A DNA stretch of 37,385 nt from Terriglobales bacterium (GCA_035624455.1 DASPRM010000077.1:1-37385); one strand, 5' to 3'. Shown: positions 8,293-18,515, counted from the first letter of the stretch. The notes: generated by a model not told the origin, from the letters alone. Made by a program: numbers and translations.

Positions 8293-8886
8293 TTAGCCCA
8301 GCCCCGCCGCCGACAGTATCTCTCGCCACAACTCCGCCTTGCCTTCGCCCGTCTTGGTGGAAAAAGGCAGGATGCGCTCAACCTGGAGTTCTTGTTTAAG
8401 AGTTCTCAGGGAATTGCTCAGAACATTGCCGGAAACGCGATCGCTCTTTGTGCCCACCGCCACAAACCGGCGCTGCTTCATGCGAAGCCAGGCCAGCAGT
8501 TCGGCGTCGCTCGGCTGGGGAGCGATGTTGGTATCGATCAGAACGATGCAAAGCACCAGAGTCGGTCGATGCTCCAGGTAAGGCTCGATGAACTTAGGCC
8601 ACTCGGCCGAGACTTCTTTGGATACCTTGGCATAACCATAGCCGGGCAGATCCGCGAAGGCCAGCTCGGCTGTCGGTTTGCCGGGACGGCGGACCTGAAA
8701 GAAATTGATACTGCGCGTGCGCCCGGGGACTGAGCTGGTCTTGGCCATTTTCTCGCCCAGCAGGGAATTGATCACGCTCGACTTGCCAACGTTGGAGCGC
8801 CCCAGAAAAGCCACTTCCGGAACCGTGGGCACAGGAAAGTGCTCGACGGAAGTGGCAGCCAGCAGAAATCGCGCAGCAACTCGCAC
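8293..8886 (-). CDS. engB: Ribosome biogenesis GTPase EngB (YihA/YsxC)
   Basis: The 197-residue protein is a full-length TRAFAC GTPase of the EngB family, needed for maturation of the large ribosomal subunit. The G1 motif GRSNVGKSS is at 29-37, the G2 region SSVPGRTRSINFF at about 51-63, G3 DLPGYGY at 79-85, G4 TKSD at 146-149, and the G5-like FSTKTGEGK near 175. All nucleotide contacts are present. The proposed start is GTG 8886, giving the normal spacing of about 28 residues before G1; no strong SD is visible. It stands alone on the minus strand between VWA-type genes on the plus strand. Confidence 0.95.
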   Translation of the reverse strand: MRVAARFLLAATSVEHFPVPTVPEVAFLGRSNVGKSSVINSLLGEKMAKTSSVPGRTRSINFFQVRRPGKPTAELAFADLPGYGYAKVSKEVSAEWPKFIEPYLEHRPTLVLCIVLIDTNIAPQPSDAELLAWLRMKQRRFVAVGTKSDRVSGNVLSNSLRTLKQELQVERILPFSTKTGEGKAELWREILSAAGLG

Positions 8887-8978
8887 CCTATCAGTTTCAA
8901 GCTTCCTGCCACCGGTGGCAAGAGGAACGAGCAGCCCATCGGTCCGGCCCAGGTTGGAAAGTGCTCAATCAAATCGTT

Positions 8979-9021
8979 TGTCATCACGAGCGGCCGCTAG
9001 GCCGCGAGGGATCTGCAGTTT
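8979..9021 (+). repeat. Palindromic repeat, GTCATCACGAG class, forward copy of an inverted pair
   Basis: GTCATCACGAGCGGCC begins at 8980 and the unit ends with GAGGGATCTGCAGTTT; the interior CGGCCG...GGCCGCG is self-complementary. The mirror copy lies at 9069-9110. The interval 8887-9391 otherwise holds only a doubtful small ORF on the minus strand. Confidence 0.85.
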
Positions 9022-9068
9022 GATTCGCGGCTAGATGATGTAGACCCAATATTTCTTGACTGTTCCCA

Positions 9069-9110
9069 ACTGCAGATCCCTCGGCCGCCAGCGGCGGCCT
9101 CGTGATGACA
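9069..9110 (-). repeat. Palindromic repeat, GTCATCACGAG class, inverted copy
   Basis: Read on the minus strand it starts TGTCATCACGAGGCCGCC and ends CGAGGGATCTGCAGTT, matching the ends of 8979-9021. The two copies face each other 47 bp apart, an arrangement like the paired units of bacterial interspersed mosaic elements. Confidence 0.85.
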
Positions 9111-9142
9111 ATGGGAAGCTGAAGGTATGAACCCAGCAACAA

Positions 9143-9322
9143 TTACTTCCGCTGGCAGGTTCCTTCAGTGATCATGGACCGCAAAATCTTGAGCCGCCCA
9201 ACATGCTTTTCGCGAAAGAGCACAATCAGCCGAGCATCTACCGCCAGGCATCCCTCGTACCTGGTCACCGTGGTTTTCCCCAGCCGGAAGTCGAATTCGC
9301 CGTTAACTCTTCCCCTGCCCAC
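9143..9322 (-). CDS. Doubtful small ORF, 59 residues, unknown
   Basis: A GTG at 9322 is preceded on the minus strand by AGAGGA at a proper distance and opens a 59-codon frame ending in TAA. The product reads like ordinary protein (FDFRLGKTTVTRYEG, then VDARLIVLFREKHVGRLKIL) with alternating beta-type and charged residues, more plausible than the Ser-rich reading on the opposite strand. It would lie upstream of engB in the same direction, separated by the inverted repeat pair. I recognise no family; it could be the decayed end of a larger gene. Confidence 0.35.
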   Translation of the reverse strand: MGRGRVNGEFDFRLGKTTVTRYEGCLAVDARLIVLFREKHVGRLKILRSMITEGTCQRK

Positions 9323-9391
9323 GCGTCATCCTCTTGACGGGCGATGCTCTTTCTTGAGACTCTGCCAGCCCGGCCCTTCCGGGGACAACTA

Positions 9392-10330
9392 ATGCGTAGT
9401 AGCGTTCAGGCTCTCCTCCTGGTTATCGGTATTTGCTGCCCAATTTCTCCCCTGGCGCAGGCTCCCATTCACGTCGATGTGCATCTGGTGGACGTGGCTT
9501 TCGCGGCCCGCAGCGCCAACGGAACTCTGGTCAACAATCTCAGCCAGGAAGATGTGGAAGTGCTGGAAGACGCGGTGCCGCAAAAGATCTCTTTCTTTGC
9601 GCGCAGCGCTGACGTGCCGCTCACTCTGGGACTGATCGTCGACTTCAGCGGCAGCCAGGAGCACTTTCAAAAAAAACACCGCCATGACCTCGAGGTCTTT
9701 CTCAAAGAAATGCTGGGGCCGCACGACCGGGTGTTTCTGGTGGCCTTCGGCAATCGCCTGCGCCTGGTAAGCGACTTGTCGCAATCGGCCGACGAGCTGG
9801 GGGAAAAATGGGAGCGCTTCGAGAAGGGCGACCGCAACGTCCCCGACCTCGGCCCCGTCGAAGACAGAGAGCTGGGAACCGCCTTTTATGACGCCATCTA
9901 CTATTCCGTGACCACAAAGCTGGCCGGCATACAGAACGGCAGGAAGGCGCTGCTCGTTTTCAGCGACGGCGAGGACAACTCCAGTTCCCATCACCTGCTG
10001 GACGCCATCGAGGCGGCGCAGAACGAGAACGTAATCGTCTACTCCATCCGCTACACCGAAAAGCGCCACGGCAGACTCACTGCGCGCAACAAGTATGGAA
10101 TGCGGGTGATGGAGCGGATCGCGCACGACACCGGGGGCACCGATTTCGATGCCGAGAAAACCGACACCCGGGCCTATTTTCACCAGATCAGCGAAGAATT
10201 ACGCACTTCCTATGAGCTGGCTTACTATCCCACCAATCCCGCGCGCGATGATTCCTTCCGCAAAATCGCCATCCGCCCGCGCCAGCCGGGGTTAACCGTG
10301 CGCTGCAAAACTGGCTATTTCTCGCGATGA
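9392..10330 (+). CDS. Secreted VWA-domain protein 3 (acidobacterial VWFA-related family)
   Basis: ATG 9392 gives a 312-residue product with an immediate signal peptide (VQALLLVIGICCPISPLAQA); an in-frame ATG at 9344 would add 16 unlikely residues. The family region LSQEDVEVLEDAVPQKISFF precedes a VWA domain with MIDAS residues D84, S86 and S88 (DFSGSQ), a Thr in ELGTAFYDA and an Asp in FSDGEDN. The usual Met after the second Ser is Gln here, but the metal ligands remain. It ends with the family signature LRTSYELAYYPT ... CKTGYF. It is more divergent than genes 1 and 2, lacks their long Pro-rich spacer, and is not adjacent to them. Function is unknown; protein binding outside the cytoplasm is likely. 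Confidence 0.87.
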   Translation: MRSSVQALLLVIGICCPISPLAQAPIHVDVHLVDVAFAARSANGTLVNNLSQEDVEVLEDAVPQKISFFARSADVPLTLGLIVDFSGSQEHFQKKHRHDLEVFLKEMLGPHDRVFLVAFGNRLRLVSDLSQSADELGEKWERFEKGDRNVPDLGPVEDRELGTAFYDAIYYSVTTKLAGIQNGRKALLVFSDGEDNSSSHHLLDAIEAAQNENVIVYSIRYTEKRHGRLTARNKYGMRVMERIAHDTGGTDFDAEKTDTRAYFHQISEELRTSYELAYYPTNPARDDSFRKIAIRPRQPGLTVRCKTGYFSR

Positions 10331-10564
10331 TTTGGACGTGTGCGGGATAGCCTCGCCCCCTTCTCGCTCCGGGCCTTTCTTTTGTCAAGCCCTCCCCTGG
10401 CCCAATTTTGCTTGTAATCCATTTAATCGCAAAGCGATATAAAGTTTGCCATTCTGTCCCATTTACCCCTTCCACTTGGTTACACTGAAATTAGGGAGTG
10501 AATTTTCGCCGCTGCACGGAATCCCGGCGTGCGCCACCGGCGAGGCGCTCAATAAAATCCTGAA

Positions 10565-10641
10565 TGTCATCCTCAGCGACGCGTCCCGGCTGATTTTCCC
10601 CGCCCGCGCTTTTTGCGGGTCGCGGGCTCGGAGTCGAACGA
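10565..10641 (+). repeat. Long dispersed repeat, GAGTCGA class, copy 1
   Basis: It starts GTCATCCTCAGCGACGCG, has an internal hairpin around GCTTTTTGCGGGTCGCGGG, and ends CGGAGTCGAACGAC. The copy at 35020-35105 shares both ends and the GCGGGTCGCGGGC core; 11757-11815 shares the ends only. The interval 10331-10806 holds no convincing gene besides this repeat. Confidence 0.75.
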
Positions 10642-10806
10642 CATTGTGGTTCGGTTTTGTCGGCCATCAATATTCTCAAGAACTTGAACTCTATCCCCGG
10701 CCGTTTCAGTATTTTGCCGGGAAATTCTCTATAACTCGCTGAAAACGAACGCTCATCACTACCCAGGGTACGACAACAGAAGTTACAACTACAGAAAGGA
10801 AACACC

Positions 10807-11139
10807 GTGCCACTACGCCTCTGCGACCACATCAAACCCGACGGCCACCGCTGCGGTTCCCCCGCCATGCGCGGCCGCTCCCGTTGCTACTTTCATCTCC
10901 GCCCGCGCTCCGCTGCCCTTCGCCGCCGCTTCCGCCTGCCCGACCTCACCAACAAGCGCTCCCTTCGCTCCGCGCTCAACCATATCTCCCAGGGCATGGC
11001 CGATGGCTCGCTCGATCCCCTGCTCGCCGGACGACTCATCTATGCCGTGCAAACCGTCCTCTATAGCTTCAATATCGAGGAACGGCTGAACAACAACACC
11101 GCCGCCGATCGCAGTCCAAGCCAGGTTCCTTCCAGCTGA
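10807..11139 (+). CDS. CCCH-motif small protein A, unknown function
   Basis: GTG 10807 with SD GAAAGGA six bases upstream starts a 110-residue protein. Its N-terminus carries C6-x9-C16-x10-C27-x2-H30, with an additional His at position 8, a pattern suited to binding one zinc. A basic segment (RPRSAALRRRFRLP) follows, then a helical part SLRSALNHISQGMADGSLD ... AGRLIYAVQ. The next gene encodes the same arrangement with identical Cys/His spacing, so the two are tandem paralogues. I recall such proteins as common in Acidobacteria and without known function. A nucleic-acid-binding role is possible from the zinc-like motif and basic patch but is inference only. Confidence 0.75.
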   Translation: MPLRLCDHIKPDGHRCGSPAMRGRSRCYFHLRPRSAALRRRFRLPDLTNKRSLRSALNHISQGMADGSLDPLLAGRLIYAVQTVLYSFNIEERLNNNTAADRSPSQVPSS

Positions 11140-11159
11140 CTGCCGAATCCTGATTCTCG

Positions 11160-11199
11160 ATTGCTGAATGCTGACTACTGATTGCTGATTGCTGATTGC
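11160..11199 (+). repeat. Heptamer tandem repeat (TGCTGAT)n
   Basis: About five imperfect units of the 7-mer TGCTGAT/TGCTGAC run through 11160-11199, immediately before the SD of CCCH gene B. A heptamer array of this type can change length by slippage and so alter the distance from any upstream promoter to the gene. Confidence 0.7.
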
Positions 11200-11216
11200 A
11201 AGGAGATACCGACGTC

Positions 11217-11969
11217 ATGTCACCTGCACTCACCTGCGCTCACGTCCTCGTTACCGGACGCCGCTGCCCGGGCGCGCCTCTCCCCGGCCAAACCTTCTGC
11301 CACTTCCACTACCAGCTCCACCAGTCAGAGCTGCTCCCCGGCATGCCCGAATATCAGCTTCCCATCTGTGAGGACTCCCGCTCCATCATGATCGCCGGCC
11401 AGCAAATCATGCAGGCCCAACTCCTGGGCCTCATCGATCTCAAGACCGCCGGCAAGCTCTTCTACTGCCTGCGCCTGATGTCCAGCCTCACCCGTCAACC
11501 GGACTTCGCCCAAACTGCTCCCGAACCCGCCGAACCCTACAAGGGCGGGCCGCGCAATATGACTGAGTTTGTCCTCCAGTACCTCAACGACCTTCCCCAT
11601 CACCAACACGAAATCCAGCCGCGACCGTTCTCTGACGAGGAGACACCCATTTACCCGGCGTCCACTCCGGGTCATGCTGAGCCCGCTTCAGCGGGCGAAG
11701 CATCTATGCTTTCGCACACTGCACAACACGCTTCCGCCCTCACACATCACCTATGCTGCCATCCTGAGCGAGGGCCGGATGAACCAATCCCGGCTCGAGT
11801 CGAAGGACCTGCTGCTTCTAAACCTGCGATGACCACCGACTCGGTCCCCCAGGTGCGCGCGCCTTTCGGCGCTGCCCGGGGCTTCTCTGCTGGCGAACTC
11901 CCGATGAGCGAACCGCCAAGCGAGCCCGCAACCGGCACTGCGGTCCCTCACAGGCAGGCAACCTCCTGA
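11217..11969 (+). CDS. CCCH-motif protein B with repeat-derived C-terminal tail
   Basis: ATG 11217 has SD AAGGAGA about ten bases upstream, which decides it over TTG 11196 inside the SD region. The first 150 residues match gene A: C7-x9-C17-x10-C28-x2-H31, then an acidic/helical region SRSIMIAGQQIMQAQ ... LIDLKTAGKLFYCL. The last 100 residues are of a different kind and correspond to three dispersed palindromic repeats at 11668-11706, 11757-11815 and 11848-11880, read in frame (PGHAEPASAGEASM, CCHPERGPDEPIPARVEGP, RAPFGAARGFSAGEL). The native protein probably once ended near residue 150 and was extended by repeat insertion. Function is unknown. Confidence 0.7.
   Translation: MSPALTCAHVLVTGRRCPGAPLPGQTFCHFHYQLHQSELLPGMPEYQLPICEDSRSIMIAGQQIMQAQLLGLIDLKTAGKLFYCLRLMSSLTRQPDFAQTAPEPAEPYKGGPRNMTEFVLQYLNDLPHHQHEIQPRPFSDEETPIYPASTPGHAEPASAGEASMLSHTAQHASALTHHLCCHPERGPDEPIPARVEGPAASKPAMTTDSVPQVRAPFGAARGFSAGELPMSEPPSEPATGTAVPHRQATS
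11668..11706 (+). repeat. GTCATGCTGAGCCCGC-class repeat, copy 2, inside CCCH gene B
   Basis: The ends GGGTCATGCTGAGCCCGC and GCGGGCGAAGCATCTAT match the copy at 3827-3863; the central loop is TTCA here. It is translated in frame as PGHAEPASAGEAS. Confidence 0.85.
11757..11815 (+). repeat. GAGTCGA-class repeat, copy 2, inside CCCH gene B
   Basis: It begins GCCATCCTGAGCGAGGG and ends CTCGAGTCGAAGGACCTGC, the end pattern of the 10565 and 35020 elements with a different centre. It is translated as CCHPERGPDE ... ARVEGPA. Confidence 0.65.
11848..11880 (+). repeat. CCCAGGT-class palindromic repeat, inside CCCH gene B
   Basis: CCCAGGTGCGCGCGCC ... TTTCGGCGCTGCCCGGG is a degenerate version of the strong palindrome at 12540-12576, and both are followed by TTCTCTGCTG- or TTCTGCTG-like sequence. 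Confidence 0.65.
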
Positions 11970-12083
11970 GCGCCCATCCGGCCCTGGGTCGCCGTGAACA
12001 CCGATCTGTGAGCTACTTCACATCGCTGCGTTCACCGTCCCGGCTAGCATGCGGGCAAGTTTTGGCATCAGAGAGTTGCACTC

Positions 12084-12191
12084 ATGAGAATCTTCCAGGT
12101 AATACAGGACTACTACGTCGTTATCATCGCCGGATTGCTGGCCCTGAGCTTTGGTTGGGTGACCGCGGCCCTCTACGCTGCCGCTGGCTGA
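12084..12191 (+). CDS. 35-residue single-span membrane peptide
   Basis: ATG 12084 opens a 35-codon frame ending TGA. The product is MRIFQVIQDYY followed by a clean hydrophobic span (VVIIAGLLALSFGWVTAALYAA). A GAGAG sequence lies about eight bases upstream and may serve as SD. The composition and compact membrane span are typical of genuine small membrane proteins, but no family is recognised. It is convergent with the next small membrane gene. Confidence 0.5.
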   Translation: MRIFQVIQDYYVVIIAGLLALSFGWVTAALYAAAG

Positions 12192-12237
12192 GGACTTCGA
12201 GCAGGGAACTGAGAGCTCCGGCTCAGTCTCACGCGCC

Positions 12238-12453
12238 TCAGTGGAGCTTTAGGGGACGATCGTCTTCCACCTTCACCGGCTTGTGCTTATTCCAGAAGTA
12301 GAGAATCACCGCCACCACTCCTCCGATGGGAATGCTGAGGAGGAAGAACCAGCGTATGGCGGGGAGCCAGATCACCACGCCGAGGACAATTGCGACGGCG
12401 GCGATCAGGCCAACCAGACCCTTTCTCGGAGGTGGCAGCGGGGCAGGCGGCAT
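12238..12453 (-). CDS. Small two-span membrane protein, unknown
   Basis: The 71-residue product starts MPPAPLPPPRKG and contains two hydrophobic spans (about 13-30 and 34-52), then a charged tail KHKPVKVEDDRPLKLH. The Pro-rich head and the tail probably both face the cytoplasm. No domain is recognised. It lies downstream of lon on the same strand, but a strong palindrome (12540-12576) in the 138-bp gap may separate the transcripts. Confidence 0.65.
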   Translation of the reverse strand: MPPAPLPPPRKGLVGLIAAVAIVLGVVIWLPAIRWFFLLSIPIGGVVAVILYFWNKHKPVKVEDDRPLKLH

Positions 12454-12539
12454 CGGTCTCTCGCTGACAGCATTTTAAACCTTTATTCGGGCGATCTCTC
12501 TTCGCACTGAGGACGCGATGCGCGGGTGCGCGCGGGTGC

Positions 12540-12576
12540 CCCAGGTTCGCGCCGCGCTTTTCGGCGCTAACCTGGG
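12540..12576. terminator. Strong palindrome after lon (possible terminator; CCCAGGT repeat class)
   Basis: CCCAGGTT (12540-12547) pairs with AACCTGGG (12569-12576), continued by GCGCCG/CGGCGC with one mismatch, around the loop CGCTTTT. It lies 15 bp beyond the lon stop. No T-run follows on the minus strand, so it may stabilise the mRNA 3' end rather than terminate. A degenerate relative lies at 11848-11880. Confidence 0.55.
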
Positions 12577-12591
12577 ATTCTGCTGACTTGT

Positions 12592-15006
<2,415 letters not shown>

Positions 15007-15066
15007 AATGAGGTCCTATGGGAATCCTAAACTACCGGGGCCTGATCCGTCAGCTACCGAGATGGG

Positions 15067-16338
15067 TTAGCCCGCCTTTTCCATCATAGCAATGGAGACG
15101 TCGCGCTTCTCCACCATTTCCCGCGTTACTTCAAAATCCTTCACCCGCTTCTGGCTGGGCAAATGGTACATAAGATCCAGCATCAGTTCTTCTAAGATCA
15201 TTCGCAAGCCACGTGCCCCCACCTTGCGGTTCATGGCTTCGCGGGCGATGCCTTTCAGAGCGTCGTCGCTGAACTTGAGCCTTACATTTTCGAACTCGAA
15301 CAAGCGTTGATACTGCTTGATGATGGCGTTGCGCGGCTTGGTAAGAATCTCGACCAGCGCGACCTCGTCGAGATCGTCGAGCACACCCACCACAGGAAGG
15401 CGGCCGACGAATTCCGGAATCAGCCCGAACTTGATCAGGTCCTGCGGTTGCACCTGCTGTAGCATCTCAACATCGCGCTTCTTTGGCGAGATTACTTCGG
15501 TCTCCTCTTCCGATCCCACCTTGAAGCCCAGGCTCTTTTTGCCCACACGGCGGCCAATCAACTTTTCCAGCCCCACAAAGGCGCCCCCGCATATAAAGAG
15601 GATATTGGTGGTATCGACCGGGGTGAATTCCTGGTGGGGGTGCTTGCGGCCCCCCTGGGGCGGGACGTTGGCAATGGTGCCTTCCAGAATCTTGAGCAGT
15701 GCCTGCTGTACGCCCTCGCCCGACACGTCGCGGGTAATGGAGGGGTTTTCGTCCTTGCGCCCGATCTTATCCACTTCGTCAATATAGATGATCCCCGTTT
15801 GCGTGCGGCCGACATCGCCGTTAGCCGCTTGCAGCAGCTTGAGGATGATGTTCTCCACGTCTTCGCCCACATACCCGGCCTCCGTCAGAGTGGTGGCATC
15901 GACAATGGCGAAGGGGACGTCCAGCATGCGGGCCAGGGTCTGTGCGAGAAGCGTCTTGCCGGTCCCGGTCGGCCCGATCAGCAGGATGTTGGACTTGGAC
16001 AGCTCGACTCCATCGGTCCGCTGCCGGTTCATGTGAATCCGCTTGTAGTGGTTGTAGACCGCTACCGCCAGCTTCTTCTTGGTCTGCTCCTGCCCGATGA
16101 CGTACTGATCGAGGAAGGTCTTCACCTCTTGCGGCTTGGGCAGATGATCGGGGGCAGCAGCTGCGTGCGATTCCGTGCGGTCGTCTTCCAGGATGGAGTT
16201 GCAAACCGCCACGCACTCGTCGCAGATGTAGGCCCGGGGGTAATCGCTGGGGGAAGAAATCAGCTTGGCTACGGCATCTTGAGATTTGTGACAGAACGAG
16301 CAGCGCAAGACTTCATCGGAACCAGAACGTGATTTCAC
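15067..16338 (-). CDS. clpX: ATP-dependent Clp protease ATP-binding subunit ClpX
   Basis: The 423-residue AAA+ unfoldase feeds tagged substrates into ClpP. The N-terminal zinc-binding domain has C13, C16, C39 and C42. Walker A GPTGTGKT is at 122-129 and Walker [11 protein letters not shown] about 183-192, followed by the GAFVGL substrate-pore region and sensor residues [11 protein letters not shown]. The ClpP-docking loop lies in the usual place by family position, though I did not verify it. The start is GTG 16338, with AAGGAG six bases upstream. It lies between clpP and lon on the same strand. Confidence 0.98.
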   Translation of the reverse strand: MKSRSGSDEVLRCSFCHKSQDAVAKLISSPSDYPRAYICDECVAVCNSILEDDRTESHAAAAPDHLPKPQEVKTFLDQYVIGQEQTKKKLAVAVYNHYKRIHMNRQRTDGVELSKSNILLIGPTGTGKTLLAQTLARMLDVPFAIVDATTLTEAGYVGEDVENIILKLLQAANGDVGRTQTGIIYIDEVDKIGRKDENPSITRDVSGEGVQQALLKILEGTIANVPPQGGRKHPHQEFTPVDTTNILFICGGAFVGLEKLIGRRVGKKSLGFKVGSEEETEVISPKKRDVEMLQQVQPQDLIKFGLIPEFVGRLPVVGVLDDLDEVALVEILTKPRNAIIKQYQRLFEFENVRLKFSDDALKGIAREAMNRKVGARGLRMILEELMLDLMYHLPSQKRVKDFEVTREMVEKRDVSIAMMEKAG

Positions 16339-16428
16339 CAGGTACTCCTTAAGTGGCGTCGTCTTCGCTTACTCACCCGCCCAACTTCGAGCCGGGAGCT
16401 GACGCCGCGTGCTCGCAATATAAGACCT

Positions 16429-17013
16429 CTATTTTGGCTTGTAGATAATGTCGTCGATGATTCCGTATTCCTTTCCCTGCTCGGCATTCATGATGAAATC
16501 GCGTTCCACATCCTTTTCTACTTTTTCCAACTGCTGCCCGCAGTGACGCGCGAGCAACTGGTTGGTGAGTTCCCGCATGCGCAGGATCTCCCGCGCGTGG
16601 ATATCAATATCGGTAGCCTGGCCGGAGAGCCCGCCCATCGAGGGCTGGTGGATGAGAATCCTCGAATTGGGCAAGCCAAACCGCTTCTTGGGGGCGCCTG
16701 CGGACAAAAGCAAAGCCGCCATGCTGGCAGCCTGACCGATGCAGATCGTCATCACGTCCGGTTTTATGTACTGCATGGTGTCGTAGATGGCCATGCCCGC
16801 GGTGATGGAGCCCCCCGGCGAATTGATGTAGAGCTGGATGTCCTTCTCCGGATCTTCCGCCGCGAGGAACAGCATCTGCGCAATTATGAGATTGGCGACG
16901 TTGTCGTCAACCGGGGTACCGAGAAAAATAATGTTGTCGCGCAACAGACGCGAATAGATGTCGTATGCGCGTTCACCTCGCCCGGTTTGCTCGATCACCA
17001 TGGGCACTAGCAT
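16429..17013 (-). CDS. clpP: ATP-dependent Clp protease proteolytic subunit ClpP
   Basis: The 194-residue serine peptidase assembles into the tetradecameric chamber used with ClpX. The catalytic triad is visible: S97 in GQAASMAA, H122 in LIHQP and D172 in ERDF. The oligomerisation region and the [19 protein letters not shown] segment are standard. The length equals the family norm. The start ATG 17013 gives the usual [24 protein letters not shown]. The gene lies 76 bp after tig and 90 bp before clpX. An intrinsic terminator at the tig stop suggests that clpP has its own promoter or is partly read through. Confidence 0.98.
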   Translation of the reverse strand: MLVPMVIEQTGRGERAYDIYSRLLRDNIIFLGTPVDDNVANLIIAQMLFLAAEDPEKDIQLYINSPGGSITAGMAIYDTMQYIKPDVMTICIGQAASMAALLLSAGAPKKRFGLPNSRILIHQPSMGGLSGQATDIDIHAREILRMRELTNQLLARHCGQQLEKVEKDVERDFIMNAEQGKEYGIIDDIIYKPK

Positions 17014-17077
17014 CGTTATGCACCTGCCTACACTGCCGCCCCACGAGCTGGTTGGACAAGGGGGGAGGCGTAACCCG

Positions 17078-17100
17078 AAAAAGGCCCGCTTAGGCGGACC
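17078..17100 (-). terminator. Intrinsic terminator overlapping the tig stop codon
   Basis: On the minus strand GGTCCGC and GCGGGCC (17100-17083) form a seven-pair stem, one pair T-G, closing the loop CTAA, and TTTTT follows at 17082-17078. The tig stop TAA sits in the hairpin loop. A translating ribosome at the stop would cover the stem, so it may act as an attenuator between tig and clpP. Confidence 0.8.
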
Positions 17101-18358
17101 GGTTGTAAAGAAACTCTAAGGTTTTCTCACTGCGGATTCTGTTGCGGATTCTATCCAGCGCCCCATCCTCTGTCAAACGCGAGCGCACCGCCTCCGCCGT
17201 CTGATTGGATTGCCTGGCTACGGCTGCGATCTCTCGCTCCACCTCTTCATCGCTGACCTCGATGTTCTCCTTGTCGGCGATCTTGTCCAGCAGCAGCGAG
17301 ACTCGCACCTCGCGAGCTGCAGCATCACGCTGACCGGCGCGCAGCCGGCCAAAATCCATCTTCTTCATGTCCTCGGCGCGCATTCCCTGCGCCGCCAGAG
17401 CACGCAGACCTCGCTCCAGACGAACGTCCACCTGGCGCTCTACCAGGCTCTCGGGAACCTCCATATCGTTGCGTTTGAGCAGCTCTTCCACGATCTTGTC
17501 CTTGGCCTGGTGCTCAGAGTGGCGCTTCTTCTCCGCTTCCAGACTCTCGCGAATCTTCTGCTTCAGTTCGTCAAGCGAGGCGAAGGTTCCGGCTTCCTTG
17601 GCAAACTCGTCGTTGAGTTCCGGCAGTTGCTTCTGCTTCACCGCTTTGACGGACACGGTATAGTCGAACACCTTGCCGGCCAGACGGGTGTCGGAAAAAT
17701 CGCTCGGGTAGCTTACCTCGAAGCTGCGCTCCTCTCCCGGCTTGGCGCCGCGAAGATTTTCCGTGAAGGCGGGAAGAGTGTTGCCGCCGCCGATCTCCAC
17801 CAGCACGTCATCCATCGTGACAGGCTGGCCTTCCTCGCTCCGCGGCACGCCCCGGAAGGCCACCTGCGCAAAGTCGCCGTCCTGGATGGCACGGTCCTCG
17901 ATGGCGCTGTAGCTGGCGTTCTCCTCGCGGATCTGATTCAGCGTCTGCTGGACTTCTTCATCCGTAACCACAATTTCGGGCTTTTCGACATGGATGTCGG
18001 AATAGCCCGTCACTTCAACCTCGGGCAACACTTCGAATGTCGCGGTGAAACGCAGCGGTTCGCCCTCGTGCAGATGCAGGTCAGTGACGCGGGGCTGCGA
18101 GACGGGATGAAGGCCCTGCTTCTCGGTTTCCAGGCGGAAGTAGCGCGGAACCAGTGACTCGACCAGTTCGCTGCGAATGTCCTCCGCGAAGCGCTGCCGC
18201 ACCACCGTGGCCGGCACCTTACCCTTGCGGAACCCGGGGAGCTTGGCAAAGCGCTGGAATTTGGCTATGACGACATCCGTCTCCTGGGTTACCACTTCCG
18301 CCGGGACTTCTACATGGAGCTCACGTTGGAGGGCTGATTTGGTTTGCGTTTCGGTCAC
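17090..18358 (-). CDS. tig: Trigger factor (ribosome-associated chaperone, PPIase)
   Basis: Trigger factor meets nascent chains at the ribosome exit. The N-terminal ribosome-binding domain has [13 protein letters not shown] in place of the usual signature GFRxGKxP. The FKBP-type peptidyl-prolyl isomerase domain follows (about 145-240, [10 protein letters not shown] ... [13 protein letters not shown]), then the helical C-terminal chaperone arms. I chose GTG 18358, preceded by AAGGA seven bases upstream, giving 422 residues starting (V)[19 protein letters not shown]. An in-frame extension to 18472 would add 38 residues unlike the family. It is first of the tig-clpP-clpX-lon series. Confidence 0.96.
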   Translation of the reverse strand: MTETQTKSALQRELHVEVPAEVVTQETDVVIAKFQRFAKLPGFRKGKVPATVVRQRFAEDIRSELVESLVPRYFRLETEKQGLHPVSQPRVTDLHLHEGEPLRFTATFEVLPEVEVTGYSDIHVEKPEIVVTDEEVQQTLNQIREENASYSAIEDRAIQDGDFAQVAFRGVPRSEEGQPVTMDDVLVEIGGGNTLPAFTENLRGAKPGEERSFEVSYPSDFSDTRLAGKVFDYTVSVKAVKQKQLPELNDEFAKEAGTFASLDELKQKIRESLEAEKKRHSEHQAKDKIVEELLKRNDMEVPESLVERQVDVRLERGLRALAAQGMRAEDMKKMDFGRLRAGQRDAAAREVRVSLLLDKIADKENIEVSDEEVEREIAAVARQSNQTAEAVRSRLTEDGALDRIRNRIRSEKTLEFLYNRSA

Positions 18359-18515
18359 TACGTTTCCTTGTTCCTGGGCACTACCGTGCACTAGTAGCCA
18401 CGGCTGCCAATCTTTGAATATAAGAGAGGCGAGGGTGATCGTCAAACCAGGCGAGCAATGCTTTGCACTCAATGTGCAAAGGAATGCATTCGAAATTGGG
18501 AAAGGGAAGGGACAG

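Noticed and set aside
9168-9392. Plus-strand 74-residue ORF upstream of VWA gene 3
   Set aside because: Ser/Arg/Pro-rich reading without SD; the minus strand of the same DNA gives a more protein-like frame.
10491-10868. Minus-strand 125-residue ORF over 10491-10868
   Set aside because: Its middle is the translated GAGTCGA-class repeat and its start is antisense to the CCCH gene A.
12008-12301. Plus-strand 97-residue ORF over 12008-12301
   Set aside because: Overlaps the convincing 35-residue membrane frame and the minus-strand membrane gene; no SD and no domain.
18177-18515. Long upstream extension of the ABM-like gene over the tig start
   Set aside because: The added residues lie antisense to tig and show no similarity to the ABM fold.
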